DNA of 57,482 nucleotides, taken from assembly GCA_947258705.1 (NCBI GenBank), contig CAMYJA010000010.1, positions 9,489 through 66,970 of the forward strand, read 5' to 3'. Below, piece after piece: positions 30,892-38,718 of the stretch; position 1 is the stretch's first letter, and each line of letters begins with the position of its first letter. The notes under the pieces are model-generated. The model worked only from the letters and a program-made list of their open reading frames with translations. It was not told the origin of the DNA and did not search any database. A program made the translations under genes and the position numbers. The stretch comes from an uncultured Hyphomicrobiaceae bacterium. Lineage in GTDB: Bacteria; Pseudomonadota; Alphaproteobacteria; Rhizobiales; CAMYJA01.

Positions 30892-31149
30892 TCAACACAC
30901 CTCATGCGGAATCGATGTGTAGCGCTCGCCATAAAGTGCCTTCTCTTGCTCAACTTCCCGCAAGACCTCGTATGCATGTTTTTGCAACTCGGCCAGAATG
31001 CTCATGGCCTGGCAGATCGATTCCGCAAAGACCTCCATGCTCTTTTCTTCCTGCGCATCGCGGTGGATGCAATCGAGTAAATCCATCATAACCGGCACAC
31101 TAAGTGCCTCCAATTCATTATCCAGTGCAATTTCTACGCGACTGCTCAC
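30892..31149 (-). CDS. small helical protein, unknown
   Basis: An 85-residue acidic, alpha-helical protein without membrane segments. GTG at 31149 is the best start, with GGGAGG five bases upstream; an ATG at 31164 overlaps that ribosome binding site. The middle (LDCIHRDAQEEKSMEVFAESICQAMSILAELQKHAYEVLREVEQEK) is a probable coiled or helical hairpin. A good terminator follows, so it is a single-gene transcript. No family is recognised. Confidence 0.62.
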   Translation of the reverse strand: MSSRVEIALDNELEALSVPVMMDLLDCIHRDAQEEKSMEVFAESICQAMSILAELQKHAYEVLREVEQEKALYGERYTSIPHEVC

Positions 31150-31678
31150 ACCAACCTCCCGCATTTGCCTACAAACCCAAACCCCTGTTCGACGTCAAAT
31201 GCCTCTTCATTGTGATTCTGCAATTTGACCGTATGAAAAATGTATCACGCTCATTTATTATAATGTCCTAGGAAACTTCCTAGTAATCATTCAATAAGGT
31301 ATCGGAGCGGAGATCTTGAGAAAAAACTCAATGAAATTAGGTCCTTAAAAAATTTGGCCAACATAATTGCGTCAAACTAAGGACAATTTTTTCTGGCTAT
31401 CTTTCATCCTGTGAGACGGAGATGCGGCTCAATATTAACCATAGCGAATGCAGCAGGCTTTGCCGGGAAGCAGGCAATTTGCATGAGGCTGTGGCGGATT
31501 ATTGAGCGATGTGCCCCGGATCAACCGGATTTAGGACACGAAAACCGGGCAAGCAGGGAATTTATTAGCAAACCTGAAACCAATTACGGGCAAATTGAGT
31601 AGTAAAAGTAAGTCGTCGTTAACGCTCCCCGTCGGCAGTTACGGAGCGGAAAATGAGTGAAAATCCCGGAGTAAGTTT
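31150..31678. other. AT-rich intergenic region
   Basis: These 529 bases are distinctly more AT-rich than the surroundings, especially 31225-31400. No convincing coding frame is present; a 63-codon frame at 31411 has no ribosome binding site. GGAG at about 31668 serves the CAP-domain gene. Divergent promoters are expected here, but none is clear enough to place. Confidence 0.4.
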
Positions 31679-32344
31679 ATGCACCGTATAGTTCTGATCA
31701 GTTTGATGTTATTTGCCCTTTCAGGTTGCAGTTTCAGCGGTCAATCCTTCTTTGCGGGCCTTTCCGACTCAGCCTCAACCCAAGACATAACCGGCTCCAC
31801 GAATACGGCCCTCGGTCTGAGTGGATCGGGTGGCTCGAGTTCTAAGTCGGGAAATCTCACACGCCTGGCCCTGGCAAAAGATCAGGCGCCAAAAGGAACG
31901 TGGGAAAGCGCACCCAATGGCGCCTTTAAAGATCGTGACTATTCGAGATCCCGCCTCGATCCGGAACGGGCGCGCGCCCTGATCAACGCCTATCGCAAAT
32001 CTCGTGGCCTGGGGAACCTTCAGTTGAATTCCAAACTCACCGTGGCTGCCAAAAACCATTCCCGCGACCTGGCCCAGTGGGACCGGATTTCTCATTTTGG
32101 GTCCGATGGATCTGACCCATGGGACCGCGTCGCAAAAACCGGTTTTTCCGCCAAACTGGCAGCCGAAAATGTGGGAACCGGACAGATCACCCTCGAAGAA
32201 GTCATCAAGGGTTGGAAAAAGAGCCCCGGTCATAACAAGAATCTTCTTTTGAAAGACGCAACCCATATGGGCATCGCGCTTGTCCGCGATCCAAAAACAG
32301 AATTTCAGACATTCTGGACCCTTGTGCTCGGCACGCCGCTTTAG
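31679..32344 (+). CDS. CAP/SCP-domain lipoprotein
   Basis: The 221-residue protein has a lipoprotein signal peptide with lipobox LSGC (lipidated Cys17), a Ser/Gly-rich spacer and a C-terminal CAP (SCP/PR1) domain of about 120 residues. It shows INAYRKSRGLGNLQLNSKLTVAAKNHSRDLAQ, the HFGSDGSDPWDR block and ENVGTGQITLEEVIKGWKKSPGHNKNLL. These are the usual CAP1/CAP2 signatures, including the histidines. The family is extracytoplasmic with mixed or unknown activity. GGAG precedes the ATG. The neighbour is a convergent flippase. Confidence 0.9.
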   Translation: MHRIVLISLMLFALSGCSFSGQSFFAGLSDSASTQDITGSTNTALGLSGSGGSSSKSGNLTRLALAKDQAPKGTWESAPNGAFKDRDYSRSRLDPERARALINAYRKSRGLGNLQLNSKLTVAAKNHSRDLAQWDRISHFGSDGSDPWDRVAKTGFSAKLAAENVGTGQITLEEVIKGWKKSPGHNKNLLLKDATHMGIALVRDPKTEFQTFWTLVLGTPL

Positions 32345-32382
32345 AACGCCGGGCAACCCGTGCTCTCCCGTGGGTTGGAGCG

Positions 32383-33792
32383 CTATTGCGTTTCTTTAGG
32401 GTGACGCCATATCGCAATCTCGATGCCGAGATGACGTTTCGCAACCTGGTTGAAGAACCATGCGGCGATCATCATCGATGCCGATGTCGACATGGCGGCT
32501 CCTAAAATCCCGAAATATTTAACCAGAACGATGTTGCCGATCAGGTTGAACCCGGCCGTTACGAAGAAAATAGCGGCGCATCGTTTGTGCTCGCCGAGCA
32601 TGTTTAAGATGAACTCCGCGGGCCCCATGGCCGCGCGCACGAGGAAACCCGCGGCCAGCACGAACATCACGGGATAGCCGGCGGTAAACTCGTCCCCGAA
32701 CAAAAACAGTAGAGGCCAACCGAGCGCAAGAACGATCATCGTGCCCAGAAGCGATGGCCAAAATGTCCAGCGGACAGACTGGCGTATGAAGGATTTGAGT
32801 TCATCGTCCGCACCGCTCGCATTCAACGAAGAAAAGCGATTGCCGGCGGCAGCCCCGACCGCGAAATGAATGAAGGAAATAAGCGCCATGGTCTTGAGCG
32901 CGGCAAAATAGATCCCAACATCCATCGGCGTAAGGTATTGGGAAATAATTATAATATCTGTATTCTGCAGCATCAGTTCGGAGCCGTTGATAAAGAGAAT
33001 TGGTAATGAGACTTTAAGCCAAAAGCCCATATCAAAACTCTTTTCGCCCTTCGGCACATCTTCCGATAACCGTCTTTGCAGCAGTAAAAGCTGCAGAATT
33101 CCCGCAATCCATGTCGCCGCGATGGCCGCGCCGACGGCCGTTGTCGCCACCATCGGCCAGCCATATAGATAGGCGCCCAGCATGCAGAGAAGGATAAGAA
33201 GCGGACGCAGGACAAATCCGGGTATGAGCGCCAGGATGATCCATGATTTGGCCCTGCAAATAGCATCGCCCATATCTGTCAGTGCATATAGCGGAACGCA
33301 GATGAGCACCAGATAGCCAGGCAGAATATAATATTCTCCAAGAACGTGGCCGAAGAAATACAGCCCGGCCAATCCCAAAAGCGCAATGATTGTGCTGCTG
33401 AGAAACACCAGGAGTTGACTGCCGAACAGCAGGCCGCGCAATCGGGAATATTCACCGCGCTCGGTATATTCAGGGATAAAACGGATAATCGAGGTATTCA
33501 GTCCGAGCGGTGAAAGCCCACCCAGGATAAGAACCCACACCCAGACAAAAACAAATACGCCATATTCGAAACCACCCATCCACCTGGCGAGAAACACCTG
33601 GGCCAGATAGGCAATTGCCGCCGATGCAATACGCAGGACAAAAGCGATCAACGCCGTGCGCTGCGTATTTCGTGTCGTGCACTCGCCTTTCAGAAGCTCG
33701 CGTATCAGGGCCATGCCCCGATCGAGGTCGCGCATAATCCGTTGTCTCGGTGACGGATTTTCGTAGTCGGGTGATGTCGATTCCTGGCTCAC
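32383..33792 (-). CDS. polysaccharide-type flippase (MOP superfamily)
   Basis: A 469-residue inner-membrane protein with about 12-14 hydrophobic segments, in the layout of Wzx/oligosaccharide flippases. The N-terminus (residues 1-40) is cytosolic and charged. The first helix pair includes the FLARWMGGFEYGVFVFVW motif common in this family. It would move lipid-linked sugars across the membrane, but no glycan biosynthesis genes lie nearby, so the substrate is unknown. The start is GTG with a weak ribosome binding site. It ends convergent with the CAP lipoprotein, 38 bases apart. Confidence 0.85.
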   Translation of the reverse strand: MSQESTSPDYENPSPRQRIMRDLDRGMALIRELLKGECTTRNTQRTALIAFVLRIASAAIAYLAQVFLARWMGGFEYGVFVFVWVWVLILGGLSPLGLNTSIIRFIPEYTERGEYSRLRGLLFGSQLLVFLSSTIIALLGLAGLYFFGHVLGEYYILPGYLVLICVPLYALTDMGDAICRAKSWIILALIPGFVLRPLLILLCMLGAYLYGWPMVATTAVGAAIAATWIAGILQLLLLQRRLSEDVPKGEKSFDMGFWLKVSLPILFINGSELMLQNTDIIIISQYLTPMDVGIYFAALKTMALISFIHFAVGAAAGNRFSSLNASGADDELKSFIRQSVRWTFWPSLLGTMIVLALGWPLLFLFGDEFTAGYPVMFVLAAGFLVRAAMGPAEFILNMLGEHKRCAAIFFVTAGFNLIGNIVLVKYFGILGAAMSTSASMMIAAWFFNQVAKRHLGIEIAIWRHPKETQ

Positions 33793-33904
33793 GATATTTC
33801 CAGCGCAAAAAGTTCGCGGCGATCGGTCGAGTTCTCAAACACCGACCCTCCGCCGCATTTACGTCATTGATGCCCAGCCTTATCCTAAATCGGTTAGTGT
33901 AGGC

Positions 33905-34132
33905 TTAAATAAACTGTTCAAGCCGCTCGCTCTCGCGGCGCCTGATTAAGCCGGCCACCGTGGACCAGGCCCGCAACCGCCCACGGTCGCCCTCCTGCCC
34001 ATGCGCATCAGCGTAAAACTCCGCAACTTCAGCGGCATGAACGCCATGGATTGCCTCAAGTGTCGAGGCCAGGGTGCGGATTTCACCGACCGTTACCTCG
34101 AAATTGCTACCTGTACTCATGGATCCAGACAT
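33905..34132 (-). CDS. small hypothetical protein
   Basis: A 75-residue soluble protein with an acidic/helical centre (VGEIRTLASTLEAIHGVHAAEVAEFYADAH) and a basic C-terminus (GLIRRRESERLEQF). AGGGG lies directly before the ATG. An alternative start is Met5. It lies 112 bases upstream (in map order) of the flippase start and shares its strand, so they may be co-transcribed. No family is recognised; the coding call rests on composition and the ribosome binding site. Confidence 0.5.
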   Translation of the reverse strand: MSGSMSTGSNFEVTVGEIRTLASTLEAIHGVHAAEVAEFYADAHGQEGDRGRLRAWSTVAGLIRRRESERLEQFI

Positions 34133-34323
34133 GTCCCCTGTCTCTTTTCCCGTTTAAAATTGTCGCTATTGTCCTTGGTCTTCCTCCGTGAATAGCAAGA
34201 ACAAAGCCAGTTATGAGAGACGCATGACGTGTGAAAAAACGGAAAGTTCCGAATGTCCGGCTTGGCGAAACGGTAAAAATGGGTCAGAATGATACGCTGC
34301 ATTTATGCAAGGCATGTACTGAG

Positions 34324-34608
34324 ATGAAAAACGAGATAACTTTTGATTTTCTGAAAATGCTGACGATTGCCGGTGCAATGCTTTTGGCGACGAACATAAT
34401 CGCAAGCGCTCAAGAGCAGACACCACCATCATCCGCGACAGAAACGCCACCATCGGGCAATCCCGCAGGAGGCGGAGGCGATAGCGCCTCGAATGATACC
34501 GAAGCTCCAACATCGGATAACTTTGCCGATGAAGAATACGAGGCCTCACCCGATCCATACAGCCATGGTTGTCCCCACAGCGAGGAAGATCTGGATCTGG
34601 TGAGCTGA
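34324..34608 (+). CDS. small secreted acidic protein
   Basis: A 94-residue protein with a clear signal peptide (hydrophobic LKMLTIAGAMLLATNIIASA, residues 10-29) followed by a Pro/Ser/Thr/Gly-rich, acidic, disordered mature part ending in a short SHGCPHSEEDLDL segment with one cysteine. Starts at GTG 34231 and ATG 34279 are open upstream in frame, but 34324 gives a normal signal peptide. It converges on the D,D-carboxypeptidase gene, 15 bases apart. The function is unknown. Confidence 0.5.
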   Translation: MKNEITFDFLKMLTIAGAMLLATNIIASAQEQTPPSSATETPPSGNPAGGGGDSASNDTEAPTSDNFADEEYEASPDPYSHGCPHSEEDLDLVS

Positions 34609-34623
34609 CAGGAAGTCAAAGCC

Positions 34624-35589
34624 CTACGACTTTTTGGGTTTGACCACCTTCTTGTTCTTGTAGCTGCGCTTGGGTTTCGCGCGCTTCTTTCTGGACTTGA
34701 CGCGCCGGTTGCAGATTTTGCCGCGCAGGTTGACCGGCGGCCGCGGTTTCCCCTCGGGAACCTGCAGTGATGAAAGCGTTTGATTTGCGAAAAGCGCTTT
34801 CCAGAGATAGGTGTTGAAGCCATGCTCAAGAAGCTGTGCGGCGCGCAAATTGCGCTTTCCGGATGAACGCGATCCCATGACGATCGACACGAGCCTTTTC
34901 CCCGACCTTGTCGCGCTGGCAACGATGTTGTAACCCGACGCACAGACAAATCCGGTTTTCATTCCGTCCGCCCCTTCAAGCGACCGCAATAGTCCGTTAT
35001 GTGACCGCAACACGCGTCGCCCCACCCTGACGCTGGACATTTTAAACAAATCCGCATGTTCGGGAAAATCCCTGATGATCGCCCTTGCCAGCAATGCCAT
35101 ATCGTGGGCCGTCGTAATCTGGCGCCTGTCCGGAAGACCGTTGGGATTGACGAATCGCGAGCGTGTCATGCCAAGCCGCTTGGCTGTGGCGTTCATGCGC
35201 CTGATGAATCTGCCCTCGCTGCCTTTGCCGACGGCCTCGGCCAGCATCACGGCAACATCATTTGCGGATTTTACAATCAGCGCCTTGAGCGCCAGGTCGA
35301 CGCTCATTTTCGAGCCAACCGCCAGACCTATTTTGCTCGCCGGCTCCGCATTGGCGTTTTTCGAGCAACGGATTTTGGTAGACGGTTTCAAGGTCCCCTT
35401 TTTGAGCTCCTCGAAAACCAGATAGGCCGTCATCAATTTTGTCAGGGAAGCGGGATGCCATAGACGATGCGGGTCCTCGGCATAAATCACCTGGCCGTCC
35501 TTGGGATCGAATACAACCGCCGGCCCGGCGAATACCGCGTGCGGCATGAGAACCGCGGAAATAACGATGAGCAGATAAAGCGATCGCAT
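34624..35589 (-). CDS. D-alanyl-D-alanine carboxypeptidase with basic tail
   Basis: A periplasmic low-molecular-weight PBP (peptidase S11) of 321 residues that would trim pentapeptide side chains. The signal peptide (1-21) is followed by Ser48/Lys51 in ASLTK, SAN at 108-110 and KTG at 211-213, all intact. Instead of the usual PBP5 C-terminal beta domain and amphipathic anchor, the protein ends in about 30 residues extremely rich in Lys/Arg (from RRVKSRKKR onwards). The start at 35589 is chosen because the longer frame would run through the tRNA-Leu gene. GGGAAG lies upstream. Confidence 0.92.
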   Translation of the reverse strand: MRSLYLLIVISAVLMPHAVFAGPAVVFDPKDGQVIYAEDPHRLWHPASLTKLMTAYLVFEELKKGTLKPSTKIRCSKNANAEPASKIGLAVGSKMSVDLALKALIVKSANDVAVMLAEAVGKGSEGRFIRRMNATAKRLGMTRSRFVNPNGLPDRRQITTAHDMALLARAIIRDFPEHADLFKMSSVRVGRRVLRSHNGLLRSLEGADGMKTGFVCASGYNIVASATRSGKRLVSIVMGSRSSGKRNLRAAQLLEHGFNTYLWKALFANQTLSSLQVPEGKPRPPVNLRGKICNRRVKSRKKRAKPKRSYKNKKVVKPKKS

Positions 35590-35690
35590 CCTCAAACTTC
35601 CCAATATTTCAGAGCGGCTGTTTTGAAACGAATAATATAATCTACTGAGTCTGTCACCACACCAATAGATAAGACGTACTTCACAAGGAT

Positions 35691-35777
35691 TGGTGCCCCT
35701 GGCCTGACTCGAACAGGCACGCCCATAAGAGCAACAGATTTTGAATCTGTCGTGTCTACCAATTCCACCACAGGGGC
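35691..35777 (-). tRNA. tRNA-Leu (anticodon CAA)
   Basis: On the minus strand, 87 bases form a class II (long variable arm) tRNA. The acceptor stem GCCCCTG/CAGGGGC is followed by A and an encoded CCA. The D arm is TGGTGGAATTGGTAGACA, the anticodon stem ACAGA/TCTGT flanks loop TTCAAAA (anticodon CAA), and the T arm contains GTTCGAGTC. It reads UUG codons. It lies about 100 bases upstream of the carboxypeptidase start. Confidence 0.97.
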
Positions 35778-36082
35778 CGGATCCAAGCGCGATCATATCC
35801 GGAACCATGGGCAGGTCAACCACCCGGACACAGCCCCGGGGCATTTACTTGCTATGCCGATCCCACCTGAACGATCGCTCTATCGCAAAACCGGTTGAGC
35901 GCAGTGTTCCGGCGTCCCGATACAACAAGACAGTAGACGGATCTGACCCGATAAGTCCCGACACGTTAAAAAGTAGTCTCGACGCGCTTGTTATGTACGA
36001 GTGCTGAAGAAGGTTCGGCTCGACCGGTCGGGTGTCCGTATCCAAACTGGACAAAGCCCTAAAGACTGCGTAAGGAACGGCC

Positions 36083-36664
36083 ATGTTCAGACGCCTCTAC
36101 GACAAGACCCTGGAACTCGCCGCTCATCCCAAAGCGGGCCTCGCACTATTCGGCGTTTCCTTTGCGGAAAGCTCAATATTCCCGATCCCGCCCGACGTCA
36201 TGCTCATACCCATGGTGCTGGCCGAACGCGCCAAGGCCTGGTCCTATGCATTGATTTCGACCATAGGGTCCGTGTTGGGCGGAGTGGCCGGATACGCCAT
36301 CGGTTACTATTTGTTCGAGACGGTTGGAAAAGCTGTTTTGGGTTTTTATGGCTATATGGAGAAATTCAGCAATTTCGCCGCCACATATAATGAACAGGGC
36401 ATATGGATCGTGCTTGCCGCGGGCCTGACGCCGCTGCCCTATAAGATATTCACCATCGCCAGCGGCGTAACGAAAATGAATATACTGGCGTTCACGGCAG
36501 CCAGCATCGCCGCGCGCAGCATACGTTTTTTTGCCGTGAGCGGTCTTCTTTACTGGTTCGGCCCACCCATACGGGAATTTATTGAAAAGCGTTTCGGCCT
36601 GGTCCTGACGATCTTTTTTGTCTTTCTTTTTGGTGGCTTTATACTCGTCAAATATCTCGTCTGA
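36083..36664 (+). CDS. YqaA/DedA-family membrane protein
   Basis: A 193-residue inner-membrane protein of the DedA/VTT group. The N-terminus SFAESSIFPIPPDVMLIPMVL carries the conserved E and the re-entrant-loop proline motif. Further helices include GSVLGGVAGYAIGYYLF and the second-half motif AAGLTPLPYKIFTIASGV, then an arginine in AARSIRFF. DedA proteins flip undecaprenyl phosphate or support envelope homeostasis; YqaA's own role is not settled. AAGGA is seven bases before the ATG. dsbB follows on the same strand. Confidence 0.9.
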   Translation: MFRRLYDKTLELAAHPKAGLALFGVSFAESSIFPIPPDVMLIPMVLAERAKAWSYALISTIGSVLGGVAGYAIGYYLFETVGKAVLGFYGYMEKFSNFAATYNEQGIWIVLAAGLTPLPYKIFTIASGVTKMNILAFTAASIAARSIRFFAVSGLLYWFGPPIREFIEKRFGLVLTIFFVFLFGGFILVKYLV

Positions 36665-36777
36665 TATCCCGGCCCCGGCAATACCAAACGTAAGCGGCCG
36701 GCTTGTCGGGAAATATAGACGCCATATATACGATTGGCCATTGAACCGGATTGAAGCTCAGGAAGAAGCCCATAAAA

Positions 36778-37278
36778 ATGCAGCTCGTCTCGACCCCGCT
36801 GAAAAGCACCGTTCTGTTTCTGGGCCTCGGTCTGGCGGCAATTTTAACGGCACTCGCCTTCGAGCATATTGGCGGCTACAAGCCCTGCCCGCTTTGCCTT
36901 CAGGAACGTTATGCCTATTATCTGGCAATACCCCTTGGCCTCGGCACTATAGGGGCGCTTAAGGCAGGCAAGAATTATATCGCCGCAACGCTGATTGCCG
37001 CGGCTGGAATTGCCTATCTGATCAATTCAGGCCTTGGTTTCTACCATTCAGGCATTGAATGGCACTGGTGGCCCGGACCCTCGACCTGCTCCGGTGAGGC
37101 AAACCTGGCAAGCGATGCCGGCAGTCTGATTGAAAGCCTTGGAACCATCAAAGTGATTCGCTGCGATGAGGCCCCCTGGCGCATGTTCGGGCTGTCCTTC
37201 GCTGGCTGGAGCATGGTCGTGTCATTTTTCCTTGGCATCCTTTCAGCCCATATTTTCAGGCTTGTGCGCCGGTCCTGA
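36778..37278 (+). CDS. dsbB: disulfide bond formation protein DsbB family
   Basis: This four-helix inner-membrane quinone reductase reoxidises the periplasmic dithiol oxidase DsbA. It has 166 residues. The first periplasmic cysteine pair is in KPCPLCLQER (near residue 37), with the conserved quinone-binding arginine at the end of that motif. A second pair is formed by the cysteine of PSTCSG and that of VIRCDEAPW. The start at 36778 is chosen; a TTG at 36751 is open upstream. It follows the yqaA-like gene by about 110 bases and is likely in the same transcript. Confidence 0.92.
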   Translation: MQLVSTPLKSTVLFLGLGLAAILTALAFEHIGGYKPCPLCLQERYAYYLAIPLGLGTIGALKAGKNYIAATLIAAAGIAYLINSGLGFYHSGIEWHWWPGPSTCSGEANLASDAGSLIESLGTIKVIRCDEAPWRMFGLSFAGWSMVVSFFLGILSAHIFRLVRRS

Positions 37279-37658
37279 AGCCCCGCCCTGCGACTTTATC
37301 CACACTGTCAAGCGCCAATCTTGTGTTCATGCTTTTTATTTCACAATGTAGCCATATTGCCACGGCTATATCCGTGACATAGCAAGTTCACGGATTATTT
37401 TTATACAAGTTGCTGAGTGACCGGCTTTCGTCTTTTTTCGTTATCGAGTTGCGTACCGGGCAAGTGGTTCAGAGGAGCGTCGGATTTGGTTACGGGTCAG
37501 AAAATAAAAACAAAATCGACACCGTGCCAATTGATTCGCCCCGGACTTCTTTCCAGGATTTTATGTAAAGGCAAGTCGAGCGTCAAAGCCTCCACCGAAC
37601 CCCCCGCTATCCCCGGGGGCTTGACGTCAGAGTTACCGGTCACCACGTTAAGACAATC

Positions 37659-37700
37659 GGGTTTAGTAACGAGTAAGTCGGGTTTAGTAACGAGTAAGTC
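37659..37700. repeat. perfect 21-bp tandem duplication
   Basis: The 21-base unit beginning GGGTTTAGTAACGAG occurs twice in immediate succession (37659-37679 and 37680-37700) with no mismatch. Exact duplication outside a gene suggests a recent slippage event or a binding site kept in two copies. Confidence 0.9.
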
Positions 37701-37762
37701 TGTATCGCGTCATCCTGTAATGCGTAGTGCCGAGTGTTCGTATCGCGTCAAGCATGAGTATA

Positions 37763-37803
37763 GCGCTGCGAGAGGGACTTCATTCGAGGTCTGCTCGCAG
37801 CGC
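37763..37803. other. strong hairpin, possible structured RNA
   Basis: GCGCTGCGAG (37763-37772) pairs perfectly with CTCGCAGCGC (37794-37803) across a 21-base loop. No T-tract follows, so it is not a simple terminator. It lies 63 bases after the tandem duplication. Confidence 0.6.
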
Positions 37804-38258
37804 CATTATCCCCGCGTAAATCAGTCCCCTTTAGTCCAGTCCCTGTATGAGTTGTTGGTCAGGTTTGCCGCAAATCGCAAGCGTATGAACCATGCGGCCA
37901 GATGCCGGAAAATCTCGAACCGAATAACGAGAGCGGCAACAAAGAATAAGTTTGGAATGATGGCAGGGCGGCCCGGAATACACCGAGATCAAGCGGATAA
38001 TTCCCCCCCGATATTCGCAATCCCCCACTATTCAGGATTGCCCTGCCCTCAGACCGCCCCCGAGCAGAAACATTAGTGATTATTGGAGTAATGCCTCCAA
38101 TTGTGAGTTCGGCAAGCGCGCCTGGTGAGTTACAGTCCCCTCCAGGTACTACATGACACGGTATTGCGTAGTGGTACCGAAATCAGGTTGCGCTTGCCAC
38201 CCCACACTTCTCAAGATTGTTAAGTCCACAAGTTTAGTTATACGAGGAGGCCCTCAAG

Positions 38259-38462
38259 ATGAAACCACAGCATATCAATCCGGTTCAATGGCAGCAGGCC
38301 CTTGGTCTCGCCCGTCAAAGCTGCGCACGGATTTTCCGTGATGGCGGCACCCCCGATGATGCCTTGCGCAATTTCGGCCTGAACCAGCAGGCTTCAAACG
38401 ACAATGACTGGGGCGCCACCGTCACCACCATCGCGCAAGGATTCTGCAATCCGGCGCGGTGA
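38259..38462 (+). CDS. small conserved-looking protein (67 residues)
   Basis: A 67-residue soluble protein preceded by GAGGAGG about nine bases before the ATG, among the strongest ribosome binding sites in the window, and followed within 40 bases by a Rho-independent terminator. The sequence (VQWQQALGLARQSCARIFRDGGTPDDALRNFGL) is helix-forming with one cysteine in each half. The C-terminal part (NDNDWGATVTTIAQGFC) is less ordered. I do not recognise a named family. Own terminator plus strong translation signal suggest a well-expressed monocistronic gene. Confidence 0.75.
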   Translation: MKPQHINPVQWQQALGLARQSCARIFRDGGTPDDALRNFGLNQQASNDNDWGATVTTIAQGFCNPAR

Positions 38463-38500
38463 AAAGAAAATCCCATCTGCGATGATCGCTAAACGAATGA

Positions 38501-38531
38501 AACCCGTACACTGAAGAGTGTGCGGGTTTTT
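38501..38531 (+). terminator. Rho-independent terminator
   Basis: AACCCGTACACT (38501-38512) pairs with AGTGTGCGGGTT (38517-38528), with one G-T pair, around a GAAG loop, followed by a T-run. It ends the 67-residue gene 39 bases upstream. Confidence 0.85.
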
Positions 38532-38718
38532 CATGGAATAAATACCAAAAATAGAATTTCTCATCCCGAGGGCGCGCCATTTCGACCGGCATCATGAAGG
38601 ACGAGCCAGCAGACCTCAATCGCTCAACAAGCCATCCATAGTTCGAGGGGGTCTACCGCGGAGCGGTTGCCCCCCCATCACCATGAAGTTGATTGATTCA
38701 GAAAAGCGCCTCTTCGGC

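Larger units (their letters stand above)
37279..38258. other. 980-base noncoding region with repeats and hairpin
   Basis: No credible protein gene was found here. The longest plus-strand frame (37417-38076) has no ribosome binding site and reads as random sequence rich in Ser/Arg. The region contains a perfect 21-bp tandem duplication, an 11-bp direct repeat (37702-37712 and 37740-37750), a 10-bp hairpin at 37763-37803 and C-rich stretches around 38003-38060. The end (38235-38258) is the leader and ribosome binding site of the 67-residue gene. Structured RNA is possible. Confidence 0.55.

Noticed and set aside
35590-35844. N-terminal extension of the carboxypeptidase
   Set aside because: The extra 85 codons run through the tRNA-Leu gene, and the internal ATG at 35589 directly precedes a signal peptide.
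37417-38076. 219-codon plus-strand frame in the noncoding region
   Set aside because: No ribosome binding site, random-looking composition rich in Ser/Arg, and the tandem repeat and hairpin lie inside it. No domain-like stretch is visible.
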